Shown: positions 7,899 to 16,718, counted from the first letter of the stretch. The stretch: 64,000 nucleotides of DNA from Streptomyces sp. SPB162 (GCF_029504575.1 NZ_JAQFII010000001.1:62001-126000), one strand, 5' to 3'. A program made the numbers and translations. The notes: a model not told the origin generated them from the sequence alone.

Positions 7899-8927
7899 TC
7901 AGTGGTCGTGGGGGCCAGGGCGGTGGACGGGTCCGTGGGCGTCGTCGCAGTACGGATCCTGTTCACCGCCCGCCGGCGTGGCGATCTGCAGCAGCCCGGA
8001 GCTCTCCTCCTCGCCGACGTGGTCGACCTGCAAGGTCGCGTGCTCGATGCGGTACTCGTCCCTCAGCAGCTGCCGCAGCGTACGGCGTACGGCGTGACAG
8101 TCGCGGCCGGGCTGCACCAGCACGTGGGCGGAGAGGGCGTTCTGTCCGGAGGTGATCTGCCAGACGTGCAGGTCGTGGATCTCCACGACGGTGTCCTGCG
8201 CGGCGAGGCGGTCGCCGAGGACGTCGGGGTCCACTCCGACGGGCGCGGCCTCGAGGAAGATCCGAGCCGAGTCGCGGATCAGCCCGTACCCGGCCTTGAG
8301 CATCAGGGCGACGACGAACAGCGAGGCGACCGCGTCCGCGCGCACGAAACCCGTGGTCAGCACGACCGCTCCGGCGACGGCGGTGGCGATGAAGCCGAAC
8401 AGGTCGGTGAGGATGTGCTGGTAGGCACCCTCGACGTTCAGCGACGTACGGTTGGCCTTGGAGATCGACCACGCCGCGGCGAGGTTGACCACCACGCCGA
8501 CCAGGGCGGTGATCAGGACGAGGCCGCCGGTGACGGCGGGCGGGTCGATCAGCCGACGGACCGCCTCGTACGCCAGCCACACCGACAGGAGCAGCAGAGT
8601 CAAGCCGTTGGCCTGCGCGGACAGGATCTCCACCCGCTTGAGCCCGTACGTGTAGTGCCCTTTCGCGGGCCGGGCCGCGAGGCGCATCGCGATGAGCGCC
8701 AGAACGATCGAGACGACATCGGTGAGCATGTGCGCGGCGTCCGAGATCAGCGCGAGGGAGTTCGCGGCCACGCCGACGACGACCTCGGCGCACATGAACA
8801 CACCGATCAGCGCCAGGGCGATCGTCAGCCACCGCCGGTCCGCGTCGGCGGCCACCCCGTGCGAGTACCCCGCATGACCATCCCCGCCGCCGGGGCCGGC
8901 GGCGTGATCATGCTCGTGGTCACTCAC
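7899..8927 (-). CDS. Cation diffusion facilitator (CDF) family metal exporter
   Basis: The protein has 342 residues, and six membrane segments are visible. Metal-site residues appear as SDAAHMLTD in segment 2 and HILTDLFG in segment 5 (the HxxxD pattern of Zn-transporting CzcD/ZitB proteins). The N-terminus is His/Asp-rich (SDHEHDH) and the last residues are also His-rich, both likely metal-binding. The cytosolic C-terminal domain carries VEIHDLHVWQI. It exports Zn, Co or similar divalent ions by proton antiport. GTG 8927 was chosen because TTGGAGG precedes it by 6 nt. No ArsR/MerR regulator is adjacent. Confidence 0.9.
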   Translation of the reverse strand: MSDHEHDHAAGPGGGDGHAGYSHGVAADADRRWLTIALALIGVFMCAEVVVGVAANSLALISDAAHMLTDVVSIVLALIAMRLAARPAKGHYTYGLKRVEILSAQANGLTLLLLSVWLAYEAVRRLIDPPAVTGGLVLITALVGVVVNLAAAWSISKANRTSLNVEGAYQHILTDLFGFIATAVAGAVVLTTGFVRADAVASLFVVALMLKAGYGLIRDSARIFLEAAPVGVDPDVLGDRLAAQDTVVEIHDLHVWQITSGQNALSAHVLVQPGRDCHAVRRTLRQLLRDEYRIEHATLQVDHVGEEESSGLLQIATPAGGEQDPYCDDAHGPVHRPGPHDH

Positions 8928-9282
8928 AACGGCCTCCAAGACGCGCGGACGGGTTCGGCTGGGGTCAAGTGAACCGCAGCAGTGCCGCTTCCACCAAAGG
9001 TTGCAATGGGGACCGTTACCACTGTCACCTGCGACGATATGCAGGCAAGTGCGGCGCACCGCGCGAGCGGACGGGTTTCCCCCGGGTGGCCGCGACGACG
9101 CGGACACACCGGCACGCCCCTCCGCCGACGATCTCCCCTCCCCCGTCTCCTGCCCGGCCCGGGCATGGCCGCCGGTTGACTCCGCCGGCTGACGAGCCGT
9201 CCGCGGCGGCGAAGGACGATGTCACATCCGAGGACCCGGCGGTGTCTTCATGTCGAACCAGTGAACGTCCAAGGAGGACACC
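8928..9282. other. 355-bp divergent intergenic region
   Basis: It separates the CDF exporter from the ECF41 target gene. The right part holds the ECF41-type promoter (separate entry). The left part must contain the exporter promoter, but I see no confident metal-regulator palindrome. No gene is supported here. Confidence 0.6.
9220..9246 (+). promoter_or_regulatory. Predicted ECF41 sigma-factor promoter
   Basis: The -35 element TGTCACA (9220-9226) is exact, the spacer is 16 nt, and the -10 reads TGTC (9243-9246) against the published ECF41 consensus CGTC. It sits about 37 nt upstream of the AhpD-like gene that is coupled to an ECF41 sigma factor, the expected target of this family. Confidence 0.75.
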
Positions 9283-9858
9283 ATGGCGATACGCGTTCCG
9301 AAGGCGGAGCTCCCCACCACACTCCGCGACAGCATGATCGAGCAGCTCGGCGCGGTGCCGGAGCCCGTCGAAGTGGTGTGGCACAGCCCCGCGGTCGGCA
9401 CATCGAACCTGGAGTTCTCCGCCAAGGTGGGCGCGTGGGACGCGGCCGACACGAGCCTCAAGTCGTTCGCGCACATGGCCGTCGCGGCGAAGGTCGGGTG
9501 CGGTTGGTGCCTGGACGTCGGCTACTTCCAGGCGCAGAACCAGAAGCTGGACCTGACCAAGGCGAGCCAGGTGCCCCGCTGGCGGAAGTCGGAGGTGTTC
9601 ACCCTGCTGGAGCGGGACGTGCTGGAGTACGCCGAGGCCATGTCGGACACGCCGTTGACGGTCACCGACGAGCTCTACGCACGTCTGCTGGCGCGGCTCG
9701 GCCCGGCGGCGATGGTCGAGCTCACGGCGTTCGTCGCCTTCGTCAACATGGCCACCAGGAACAACATCGCGAACGGGATCGAGTCGCAGGGGTTCTCCGA
9801 CGCCTGCGAGATCGCGCTGGCCGCCCGTCCCACGGCCGACGTAGCGTCGCCCGCATGA
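9283..9858 (+). CDS. Carboxymuconolactone decarboxylase / AhpD-like family protein (ECF41 target)
   Basis: The protein has 191 residues. The conserved CxxC lies in VGCGWCLDVGY (near residue 70), followed by helices typical of the CMD/AhpD fold; the pair suggests thiol or peroxide chemistry. CMD proteins are one of the three COE partner classes (carboxymuconolactone decarboxylase, oxidoreductase, epimerase) that ECF41 sigma factors control. It is first in a two-gene operon: its TGA overlaps the ATG of the sigma factor (ATGA). CAAGGAGG precedes the ATG, and a matching ECF41 promoter lies upstream. The substrate is unknown. Confidence 0.88.
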   Translation: MAIRVPKAELPTTLRDSMIEQLGAVPEPVEVVWHSPAVGTSNLEFSAKVGAWDAADTSLKSFAHMAVAAKVGCGWCLDVGYFQAQNQKLDLTKASQVPRWRKSEVFTLLERDVLEYAEAMSDTPLTVTDELYARLLARLGPAAMVELTAFVAFVNMATRNNIANGIESQGFSDACEIALAARPTADVASPA

Positions 9859-10727
9859 CCGGGAACCCGTTCGTGACCCACCGCAGCCTGCTGTTCACCG
9901 TGGCCTACGAGATGCTCGGGTCGGCGGCCGACGCGGAGGACGTGGTGCAGGAGTCCTGGCTGCGGTGGGCCGACGTCGACGCCTCACAGGTACGGGACCC
10001 CCGGGCGTACCTCGTCCGGATCGTCACGCGGCAAGCGCTCAACCGCCTGCGGTCGCTGTCCCGCAGCCGCGAGGAGTACGTCGGCGAGTGGCTGCCGGAA
10101 CCGCTGCTGACCAGCCCTGACGTCGCCGAGGACGTCGAGCTCGCGGAGAGCGTCTCGATCGCGATGCTGACCGTGCTGGAAACGCTCGGGCCGACGGAGC
10201 GGGCGGTGTTCGTGCTGCGCGAGGTCTTCGACGTCCCGTACGGCGAGATCGCCGAAGCCGTCGGGAAGTCCGCGGCGACGGTGCGACAGGTCGCGCGGCG
10301 GGCGCGCGAGCACGTGGCGGCCCGGCGACCGCGCGTGCAGGTGAGCCGATCGGAGCAGCAGGCGGTGGTGGAGCGGTTCCTGGCCGCGGTACGGACCGGG
10401 CAGTTGCAGGAACTGGTGGAGGTCATGGCACCGGACGTGGTCCTGATCGCCGACGGTGGCGGCCTCGCCGCGGCCGCGCCGGCCCCGATCCACGGGGTCG
10501 AAGCGGTGGCGAACGTGCTCGCACGCGCGCAGCAGGCGGGAGTGACCACCCTCGAGGCGACGGCGGTGTGGCTCAACGGCGCGCCTGCGGGCCGGATCGA
10601 GATCGACGGCGAGTTGGCCACGGCGTTGAGCGTCGTGGTGGAGGATGGCCGGATCACCCGGGTGTACCTGGTGCGGAACCCGCAGAAACTGACGCGGCTG
10701 GACGAACCGTCGGAACTCGCGAGGTAG
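9855..10727 (+). CDS. ECF41-family RNA polymerase sigma factor with SnoaL-like C-terminal domain
   Basis: The protein has 290 residues. Sigma region 2 spans about residues 8-75 (AEDVVQESWLRW), region 4 about 110-160 (YGEIAEAVGKSAATVRQ), and a SnoaL/NTF2-like domain follows. All three ECF41 signatures are present: WLPEP between the sigma domains, IADGGG in the extension, and NPQKL (NPDKL-like) near the end. In ECF41 the C-terminal domain tunes activity in place of a separate anti-sigma factor. It overlaps the CMD gene by four bases, so translation is coupled. The inferred role is activation of its own operon. Confidence 0.92.
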   Translation: MTGNPFVTHRSLLFTVAYEMLGSAADAEDVVQESWLRWADVDASQVRDPRAYLVRIVTRQALNRLRSLSRSREEYVGEWLPEPLLTSPDVAEDVELAESVSIAMLTVLETLGPTERAVFVLREVFDVPYGEIAEAVGKSAATVRQVARRAREHVAARRPRVQVSRSEQQAVVERFLAAVRTGQLQELVEVMAPDVVLIADGGGLAAAAPAPIHGVEAVANVLARAQQAGVTTLEATAVWLNGAPAGRIEIDGELATALSVVVEDGRITRVYLVRNPQKLTRLDEPSELAR

Positions 10728-10746
10728 GCCGCAGCCGCTGTGGCGT

Positions 10747-10788
10747 CGTGGGTGTTCCGGGCGGTCGCAGCCGCCCGGAACACCCACG
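10747..10788. terminator. Perfect 18-bp stem-loop terminator
   Basis: Inverted arms 10747-10764 and 10771-10788 enclose TCGCAG. It lies 20 nt after the ECF41 sigma-factor stop and before the convergent serine hydrolase gene, so it may serve both. Confidence 0.85.
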
Positions 10789-10860
10789 GCTACGCGTCAG
10801 GACGTGGTCGACCGACTGATCGATCGGCCAATGCTCCGGACGGTCCCTGACGGGCGCGCG

Positions 10861-12042
10861 TCAACGGCACAGGGCCGCGTCCACGATGCGGTCGACGCGT
10901 CCTCTGGTCGCTTCGTCGGACAGCTGCATACTCACCGCGACGTTGGCGGCGCGGCCGCCGACGGTGGCTCCGCCGCGCGTCTCGTATCCCGGGTAGCTAC
11001 CGCCATGGCCCCAGTAGAGACCGCCGCAGGACAGCGGCTTGCTCACCAGCCCCAGCCCGTAGCGGGCGCCGGGGCCGAAGGTCTCCTCCGCGGGGACGGT
11101 GGTGCCGCGCATCTGGACGCGCTGAGCGGGCTTGAGCAGGCTGCCGGTCAGAAGCTCCGAGAAGAACCGGTCGAGGTCGGAGTTGGTGGAGATCATCTGA
11201 CCCGCCGCCCAGGCCCAGGAGGGGTCGAACTCCGTCACGTCCTGCAGCGGCGCGCCGGCCGAATCCCTGTAGTAGCCCGTGGGATGGGGTTCTCGGATGG
11301 TCACGTCACCGGCGGCGGGGAAGTAGGTGTGGCGTAGACCGATCTTTTTGATGATGCGCCGGTCGATCTCGTGGGCGAGCGTCCTGTGGGTGACTTTCTC
11401 GACTATCAGGCCCGCCAGTACGTAGTTCGTGTTGCTGTACTTCCATTTCTCCCCAGGGTCGAACTCGGCCTTGTGCCGGAGTGCGATGTCGAGGAGCTCG
11501 CGGGGTTCGAAGTGCCGGACGTCGTCACCGAGATAGTTGCTGTAGTTGGGAAGGCCGCTGGTCTGCTGCAGGAGCTGACGGACTTTGATGCGGCGCCCGT
11601 CAATGCCCTCCCCGCGCACGACGCCCGGAAGGTAGGTGTCGACCGGGGCATCGAGTCCCATCTTCCCCTCTCCCACCAGCTGCAGCACGACCACGGCGGT
11701 GAACGTCTTGGTGTTGCTGCCGATGCGCACCTGGCCGTCCCGGGGCACTTCCGATCCGGTGGCCAGGTCGCCGACCCCTGCGGTGTAGGTACGGTTCCGG
11801 CCGTCGCGGCCCTGGACGCTCGCCAGCGCGGCCGGAATGCCCTCGTCCGCCACCAGCGCGCTCAGCCCCTGCTGAACAGTGTCCGGCCGGGTGGCGGCGG
11901 ACGCCGCGGGCGGCGTCAGCGCACCCATCGTCAGCACGCCCACGCCCACGGCCACCGCGGCCGCGGCCGGCACGGCGCGCCAACCGGTCCGGGTCCGACG
12001 CTGCTGGGAAGAACGGGATCTCTGCCATGCCTGCTCGCGCAC
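10861..12042 (-). CDS. Secreted serine hydrolase (class C beta-lactamase / DD-carboxypeptidase fold)
   Basis: The protein has 393 residues. After a basic start, a signal peptide (AAAVAVGVGVLTMGAL, cut after AASA) precedes the PBP-like domain. The active-site triad is visible: SxxK as SNTK, YxN as YSN and the KTG-equivalent HGG (WGHGGSYPG). This matches Streptomyces R61-type D-alanyl-D-alanine carboxypeptidases or esterases. GTG 12042 was chosen because TAGGAG lies 8 nt before it; longer in-frame starts lack a site. It is a single gene that likely acts in or outside the envelope; its substrate is not predictable. Confidence 0.85.
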   Translation of the reverse strand: MREQAWQRSRSSQQRRTRTGWRAVPAAAAVAVGVGVLTMGALTPPAASAATRPDTVQQGLSALVADEGIPAALASVQGRDGRNRTYTAGVGDLATGSEVPRDGQVRIGSNTKTFTAVVVLQLVGEGKMGLDAPVDTYLPGVVRGEGIDGRRIKVRQLLQQTSGLPNYSNYLGDDVRHFEPRELLDIALRHKAEFDPGEKWKYSNTNYVLAGLIVEKVTHRTLAHEIDRRIIKKIGLRHTYFPAAGDVTIREPHPTGYYRDSAGAPLQDVTEFDPSWAWAAGQMISTNSDLDRFFSELLTGSLLKPAQRVQMRGTTVPAEETFGPGARYGLGLVSKPLSCGGLYWGHGGSYPGYETRGGATVGGRAANVAVSMQLSDEATRGRVDRIVDAALCR

Positions 12043-12189
12043 GGACCAACTCCTACGGGATCGGGGAACCAGCGGTATGTGCTCGGCCCAGCATGTCCGC
12101 ACACGACCATCCGCCACGATCCCGCTACCCGCACAACCCCAGGTGGGGCTACCCCCCGAATACACGGGTGGTCGGACGGGGGTGGGAGT

Positions 12190-12750
12190 TCAGTCCGCTC
12201 GGGGGTGTCCCTGGCTCGGGATGCGGCCGCAGACCAGGTTGCCGGGCTCAGCCGGGTCGTCGCTGATCCAGAACTGGGACCAGAGCACGGCGAACTCCGG
12301 GCGGCTGAGGTAGCCGTCGCCGTCCAGGTCGAGGAGGTCGAAGACCTCGTCGGTATCGATGCTCTGCCCGTGCCAGGTCTCGATGAGCCGACGGTGTTCA
12401 CTGCGGGAGATCCGGCCGTCCCCGTTCTCGTCGACGGCGTCGAAGAGCGTGTCGGCGGTCGCCGTGACGGCCTCGCGCATGGTGGGCAGCAGGTCCACGA
12501 GGGCGAGGAGTTCGTCGATGTCGACCCGGCCGTCGCGGTCGGCGTCCCCGACCGTCCGCAGGCCCTCCCACCAGCCCATGACGACCTCCTCGACCCGGGC
12601 GCGCAGGTCCGTCCCCGGCTCAACTCCCGGCAGCCGGCCCCAACGGATGACGAGCGCCTCGAAGTCGTCCCTCCGCAGGTAACCGTCCCCGTCCGCGTCG
12701 AACGCCGCGAACATCCCCTCGACCTTGTTCCGCTGGAACACGCTGGCCAT
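12190..12750 (-). CDS. Four-EF-hand calcium-binding protein
   Basis: The protein has 186 residues. Four canonical 12-residue loops are visible: DADGDGYLRRDD, DADRDGRVDIDE, DENGDGRISRSE and DLDGDGYLSRPE, each with Asp/Asn at positions 1, 3 and 5 and an acidic residue at 12. This is the calerythrin/CalD-like architecture of actinomycete sarcoplasmic-type calcium-binding proteins. No signal peptide is present, so it is a cytosolic Ca2+ buffer or sensor. ATG 12750 follows GAGGGGGG. It is monocistronic. Confidence 0.9.
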   Translation of the reverse strand: MASVFQRNKVEGMFAAFDADGDGYLRRDDFEALVIRWGRLPGVEPGTDLRARVEEVVMGWWEGLRTVGDADRDGRVDIDELLALVDLLPTMREAVTATADTLFDAVDENGDGRISRSEHRRLIETWHGQSIDTDEVFDLLDLDGDGYLSRPEFAVLWSQFWISDDPAEPGNLVCGRIPSQGHPRAD

Positions 12751-12941
12751 GATCGACCCCCCTCTTGCACCGGACCACAGGAACGCCCTCACGTAGGGCG
12801 ATCAACCAGCAACCATAGGTGAGTTCGGGTGCGCCGAGGGGGTTCACCTGATTCGGACATGTGATCCCCACGGTGCCCTGCGCCCGGTGGCACCCACCAC
12901 GACGCGAACCGGCGCTCCTTGACCGCCCGAGGGTCGCCGGA

Positions 12942-13856
12942 TTACCGGTTCCGGTCCACGAGCGCGTAGGCCCGTACGGGAAAGGTGCCCATGCCCTCGA
13001 CCGCCGGTGGTGCGGCGGTGAAGCGGAAGCCGTGGGGCGGCAGCTGTTCCAGCCCTCGCAGGTGCTCGACCACGGGGATGCCCGCGGCGAGCAGTTGGGT
13101 GTGAGCGGGCCGGGTCCCGTCGGTCGTGCTGTCGATGTTGAGCGAGTCGATCCCCACCAGGGCCGGTTGCTGCTCGGCGAGCCAGGCCGCCGCATCGCGC
13201 GTCAGGTAGGGGTGGCCGTCACCGTACCGCTCGGTGCCCCAGTGCCGGTCCCAGCCGGTGTGGATCAGGACGGCCTTTCCGGCCACGTCGTGCGGCAGCA
13301 GGAGTGCCCGGTCGACGGCGCGCCCCCCGGTGCCCGTCACCCGGATCACCACGCCGTCCAGGTCGGTCAGCCGCTCCAGTGCCAGCGCGGCAAGGTCGTC
13401 CCCGTCGCCGAAGCGGTGGAAGGGGGCGTCGAGGTAGGTGCCGGTGTTGGCCACCATCGCGATGTGTCCGATGGAGAACTCGGTGCCGGGGGTGTAGATG
13501 CCGCGCGAGGCCTCGCGGGTCAGGTGCTCGCCGATCTCGGGGCCCGGCAGCCCCGGAAGGGTCACCATGCCCTGCCGGATCGGGTGGCTCAGGTCCACCG
13601 TCCGGCCCTTGGAGGCGGCGGTCGATTCCGCGCCGCGCGAGCCTTTGTGGGGCTCACGCAGCATCTGCCGTCCGCTGACGTGTACCTCGCCGACCATGAG
13701 CAGGCCCAGGTGGCGCACGAACAACTCCCCGACCTCCCGGTCGGTGATGTCCGACCCCGGCACGTCCAGCCGGAATCCCTGGGTCTGCAGTGCTCCGCCG
13801 TTGGCGAAGACAACTTCGGCGTCGAACTGCACACGCCATTGCTCCGTGGTTTCCAT
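12942..13856 (-). CDS. Cyclase-family protein (kynurenine-formamidase-like) with an N-terminal extension
   Basis: The protein has 304 residues. Residues 1-85 form an N-terminal part not found in the basic fold; residues 90-304 are the cyclase domain: VDLSHPIRQGMVTLPG, then NTGTYLDAPFHRF. The family motif is HxGTHxDxPxHF; here the first His and the His after GT are replaced (N and Y), so metal binding is probably altered. DSLNIDSTTDG and PVVEHLRGLEQLPPHGFRF match the C-terminal family pattern. Its hydrolytic substrate is unknown. Start ATG 13856. It is followed upstream by a quinone reductase in the same direction. Confidence 0.8.
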   Translation of the reverse strand: METTEQWRVQFDAEVVFANGGALQTQGFRLDVPGSDITDREVGELFVRHLGLLMVGEVHVSGRQMLREPHKGSRGAESTAASKGRTVDLSHPIRQGMVTLPGLPGPEIGEHLTREASRGIYTPGTEFSIGHIAMVANTGTYLDAPFHRFGDGDDLAALALERLTDLDGVVIRVTGTGGRAVDRALLLPHDVAGKAVLIHTGWDRHWGTERYGDGHPYLTRDAAAWLAEQQPALVGIDSLNIDSTTDGTRPAHTQLLAAGIPVVEHLRGLEQLPPHGFRFTAAPPAVEGMGTFPVRAYALVDRNR

Positions 13857-13978
13857 GCTCCGATGATCAGCGCAGACCTGCCGTATTTCCATCGGATTTC
13901 CTGAAGCACTACCGAAGCCCGCTGATGACGATCGACGGCGCGGAGCCCTCCGCAGCCCGCCCCGCGCCGTGCCCGGTG

Positions 13979-14977
13979 TCAGTGCGCCACCGTGACCACG
14001 ATCTTGCCGAACTGGGTGTTGGACTCCATGTGCCGGTGCGCCTGGACGATCTCCTCCAGCGGGAAGAGGCGATCCACCACCGGGCGCAGGGAGCCGGTGT
14101 GCAGGCCCGAGGTGATGAAGGCCGCGGCGCGGCGCATCCGTTGGGGGTCCCTGGTGATCTCCAGCATGGTGAAGGTGCGCAGGTTCAGTGCGGGCATGCC
14201 CAGGTCGAAGCCGGGATAGGGAGTGGGCTGCCCGCTCTGCGCGCCCCACAGGAACACCGTTCCGTCGGGGGCCACCGCTCGCGCCAGGTCGGCCACGCCC
14301 GGCCCGGCGACAGCGTCGAAGACGAACTCCGCGCCCCGGCCGCCGGTGATCTCCAACACCCGTCCCGCCACGTCCTCCTCGTCGGAGACGATCACCTCGG
14401 CCGCGCCCTCGTCCAGCAGTCGCTGCCGCTTGTCGCGGGTGCGGGTGACGGCGACCGGCGTGGCGCCCACCCGGTTCGCGGTCTGGACGGCGGCCAGGCC
14501 GACGCTGCTCGATGCGGCGGTCACCACCGCGACGTCGCCGGCCCGCATTCCTCCCACCTCGACCATCGCGCCATAGGCCGTGAGGTAGGGCATCCACACC
14601 GCCGATCCGGTCACCGCGTCCACCGCGTCCGGGCGGGGCAGCAGCGCACCGGCCGGCACGATCGCCCGCTCGGCGTACACGCCGTAGTCGTTGTACGAGA
14701 AGCTCGGGACGACGCTGACCGGCTGGCCGACATCGAACCCGGTCACCCCCGGGCCGACCGCTTCGATCACCCCGGCCGCCTCGTTGCCGAGCCTGGCGGG
14801 CAGGTTCTCGGCCCGCTGAATGTACCGGCCGCTCCTGAACAGTGCCTCCGCCCTGTTGAGCCCGATCGCGTCCACCCGGACGCGCGCCTCGCCCGGCCCC
14901 GGCTCGCCCGTGTCCAGGTCCTCGACCCGCAACACCTCGGGCCCACCGATCTCGTGGAACCGCACAGTCCTCGCCAT
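13979..14977 (-). CDS. Zinc-independent MDR-superfamily NAD(P)H:quinone oxidoreductase
   Basis: The protein has 332 residues. It is a medium-chain dehydrogenase without structural zinc cysteines: GroES-like domain (LGNEAAGVIEAVGPGV), Rossmann domain (VVTAASSSVGLAAVQTANRVGA) and C-terminal FPLEEIVQAHRHMES. The nucleotide motif AASSSVG replaces the usual GAAGGVG. Such enzymes reduce quinones or enones with NADPH. Start ATG 14977. Upstream, an inverted repeat AGTACGA...TCGTACT and a divergent short frame starting VKTSRHCP hint at a lost HxlR-type regulator. It is followed by the cyclase gene (122-bp gap). Confidence 0.85.
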   Translation of the reverse strand: MARTVRFHEIGGPEVLRVEDLDTGEPGPGEARVRVDAIGLNRAEALFRSGRYIQRAENLPARLGNEAAGVIEAVGPGVTGFDVGQPVSVVPSFSYNDYGVYAERAIVPAGALLPRPDAVDAVTGSAVWMPYLTAYGAMVEVGGMRAGDVAVVTAASSSVGLAAVQTANRVGATPVAVTRTRDKRQRLLDEGAAEVIVSDEEDVAGRVLEITGGRGAEFVFDAVAGPGVADLARAVAPDGTVFLWGAQSGQPTPYPGFDLGMPALNLRTFTMLEITRDPQRMRRAAAFITSGLHTGSLRPVVDRLFPLEEIVQAHRHMESNTQFGKIVVTVAH

Positions 14978-15303
14978 GGCACCATCCTTCGTCCGCGGGA
15001 AACCCGGTTCACCGTGACACAGAAGTACGATGCCGGTCAAACTTTCACGCGCGTCGTACTAGGAGGGCAGTGAAGACAAGCCGCCACTGCCCTACCCGAA
15101 CAGGGGGAACCGGGCCTCGTCCGCGCCCAAGCGGGCACGGTCGGCCTCCGACAGCGCCGCCCGCCCGGTCGCCGCGCGCGTACTGCTCGTCGGCCGCCGG
15201 CCGGCGGCCGCGCCCACGGGCTCCGGACCGAGCGGACCGCTCGACCGGTACCCGGCGCGGGGAGTTCGTCGACCGACCGGCGGAGGGGCCGGGGGCCCTC
15301 GCG
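14978..15303. other. Intergenic region with possible remnants of two genes
   Basis: A good GGAGG site precedes GTG 15070 on the plus strand, whose frame opens VKTSRHCPT, like the start of HxlR regulators, and then loses similarity. On the minus strand the segment ending at 15092 reads ALSEADRARLGADEARFPLFG, which looks like the tail of a protein. Both may be deletion stumps. Neither is complete. Confidence 0.3.
15024..15060. promoter_or_regulatory. Inverted repeat upstream of quinone reductase (HxlR-type operator candidate)
   Basis: AGTACGA (15024-15030) and TCGTACT (15054-15060) form perfect 7-bp arms 23 nt apart in the divergent region between the quinone reductase and the HxlR-like start. 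GTAC-centred repeats are typical for HxlR-family regulators of quinone and aldehyde response genes. Confidence 0.45.
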
Positions 15304-15642
15304 TCATCCCCCGCTCGGAACCTCGATGGTCTTGCCGCTCGCGTCGACGGTGTGGGTGTTCCAGTAGGTGTCCCACGTGTCACCGACGTGCTCGGGAACC
15401 TTCCCCTGCGGGAAGCGGACGTATCCCTTGGGCGGCTCCTGGCCGTTGGGAGCACAAGCGCGGCCGGAGCTGCCCACCGCCAGGACCGGGTACTCCCCGC
15501 CCCCGCAGATCGCGTCCTCGGACGAGCAGCCGGCCAGCATCGTCACGGTCAGGCAGCCCACCGCCAGGGCCCCCAGCACGGACCGCAGCGGGCGACCGGC
15601 GGCTGCGGGCGGCAAGGCGTGGACTCGGTCGGCCATACGCAC
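15304..15642 (-). CDS. Small lipoprotein (SCO0607-like family)
   Basis: The protein has 112 residues. A signal peptide with lipobox TMLAGC is clear; the mature part is rich in Gly and Pro and ends in DTWDTYWNTHTVDASGKTI. Two further cysteines after the lipobox (AICGGG and RACAPN) could form a disulfide. It resembles a Streptomyces lipoprotein family of unknown function named after SCO0607; this match is from memory. GTG 15642 is 9 nt behind AAGGGGG; ATG 15636 is the alternative. Confidence 0.7.
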   Translation of the reverse strand: MRMADRVHALPPAAAGRPLRSVLGALAVGCLTVTMLAGCSSEDAICGGGEYPVLAVGSSGRACAPNGQEPPKGYVRFPQGKVPEHVGDTWDTYWNTHTVDASGKTIEVPSGG

Positions 15643-15944
15643 GGGTGGTGTCCCCCTTGGAAGAGTTGGTACGACCAGCCTGCCCCAAGAGGTGCGGGTC
15701 ATCATGAGTACGGATACTCAGGATGACGACCCCCCGGCGCCGTTCACCCGGACGGCCCACCCCACCCGCCGCCCACGCCCACCTGAACACCGCCCCTGAC
15801 CTGCCGATTCACAGCAGCCGGCCTACCCCTTCCCCCCGCACCCGGGTTGCTCGGCCGGTGGCAGCGGGGCGGGATGGGGAGCAGGGCGCGTCCACTCGTG
15901 CGGGGAGAAGACCCTCGCAGGCGTGTGCCGAGGAGTGATCATTC
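15643..15944. other. 302-bp intergenic region
   Basis: It separates the divergent lipoprotein and DUF2382 genes. GAGGAG lies before ATG 15945. I see no gene and no confident sigma-factor consensus. Confidence 0.5.
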
Positions 15945-16718
15945 ATGGCAGCCGATGGCGTTTTTCGGGACTCGAATGAGCTCAAGGGCCTGACCGCCTA
16001 CGATGCCGGCGGAGAGAAGATCGGCCACGTCCAGGAAGTCTATTTCGACGACCGGACGGGCCGCCCGGACTGGGTGACCGTCAAAACCGGCATGTTCGGC
16101 ACGAAGGAGTCCTTCGTGCCGCTGGCGGGTGCCCGCAGCGACGGTGACGCCCTGCACGTCGCGCACGACAAGGCCACCGTCAAGGACGCGCCCCGCCTGG
16201 ACGCCGGCCAGCACCTGGACGTGACCCAGGAGCAGGAACTCTTCGCGCACTACGGACTGAGTGACCGCAACGGCGTCAGCGGCGCGCCCGGGGTGGGCGG
16301 CAACCGCCCGTCGGCCCCGCTGTCCGACCGCGACATGGACGCGTCGATGGTGCGTTCCGAGGAGCAGCCGCACGTGGAAACCGAGGAGCACGAAGTCGGT
16401 CGCGCACGGCTGCGCAAGGTCGTCGTCACGGAGAACGTGACCACCACCGTTCCCGTCTCCCACGAGGAGGTCCGGGTCGTCCACGAGCCCATCGACGCCA
16501 ACGACAGGGCGGCCAGCGGCGGCCGGGTCGCCGAGGGCGAGACCGAGGTGACGCTGCACGCCGAGCAGCCCGTGGCGCGCAAGGAGACCGTGGGTGTGGA
16601 GCGGGTGCGAATGGAGACCGAGAAGGTCACCGAGCAGCAGGAAGTCAGGGCCGACGTACGCAAGGAAGAGATCAAGTCCGACAACGACGACCAGGGCAAG
16701 CCGGGTCGACACCGCTGA
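15945..16718 (+). CDS. PRC-barrel and DUF2382 (YsnF/AvaK) domain stress protein
   Basis: The protein has 257 residues. Residues 5-80 form a PRC-barrel (AYDAGGEKIGHVQEVYFDD, then WVTVKTGMFGTKESFVPL). Residues 140-250 are a DUF2382 domain, highly charged: VGRARLRKVVVTENVTTTV, then EEVRVVHEPI and EEIKSDNDD. This combination is common in actinomycetes and deinococci and is linked to stress response, but the molecular role is unknown. A hairpin follows. Start ATG 15945. Confidence 0.85.
   Translation: MAADGVFRDSNELKGLTAYDAGGEKIGHVQEVYFDDRTGRPDWVTVKTGMFGTKESFVPLAGARSDGDALHVAHDKATVKDAPRLDAGQHLDVTQEQELFAHYGLSDRNGVSGAPGVGGNRPSAPLSDRDMDASMVRSEEQPHVETEEHEVGRARLRKVVVTENVTTTVPVSHEEVRVVHEPIDANDRAASGGRVAEGETEVTLHAEQPVARKETVGVERVRMETEKVTEQQEVRADVRKEEIKSDNDDQGKPGRHR

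Noticed and set aside
12942..14597. Long minus-strand frame of 551 codons
   Set aside because: Only the part from ATG 13856 belongs to the cyclase; the rest overlaps the quinone reductase gene in another frame.
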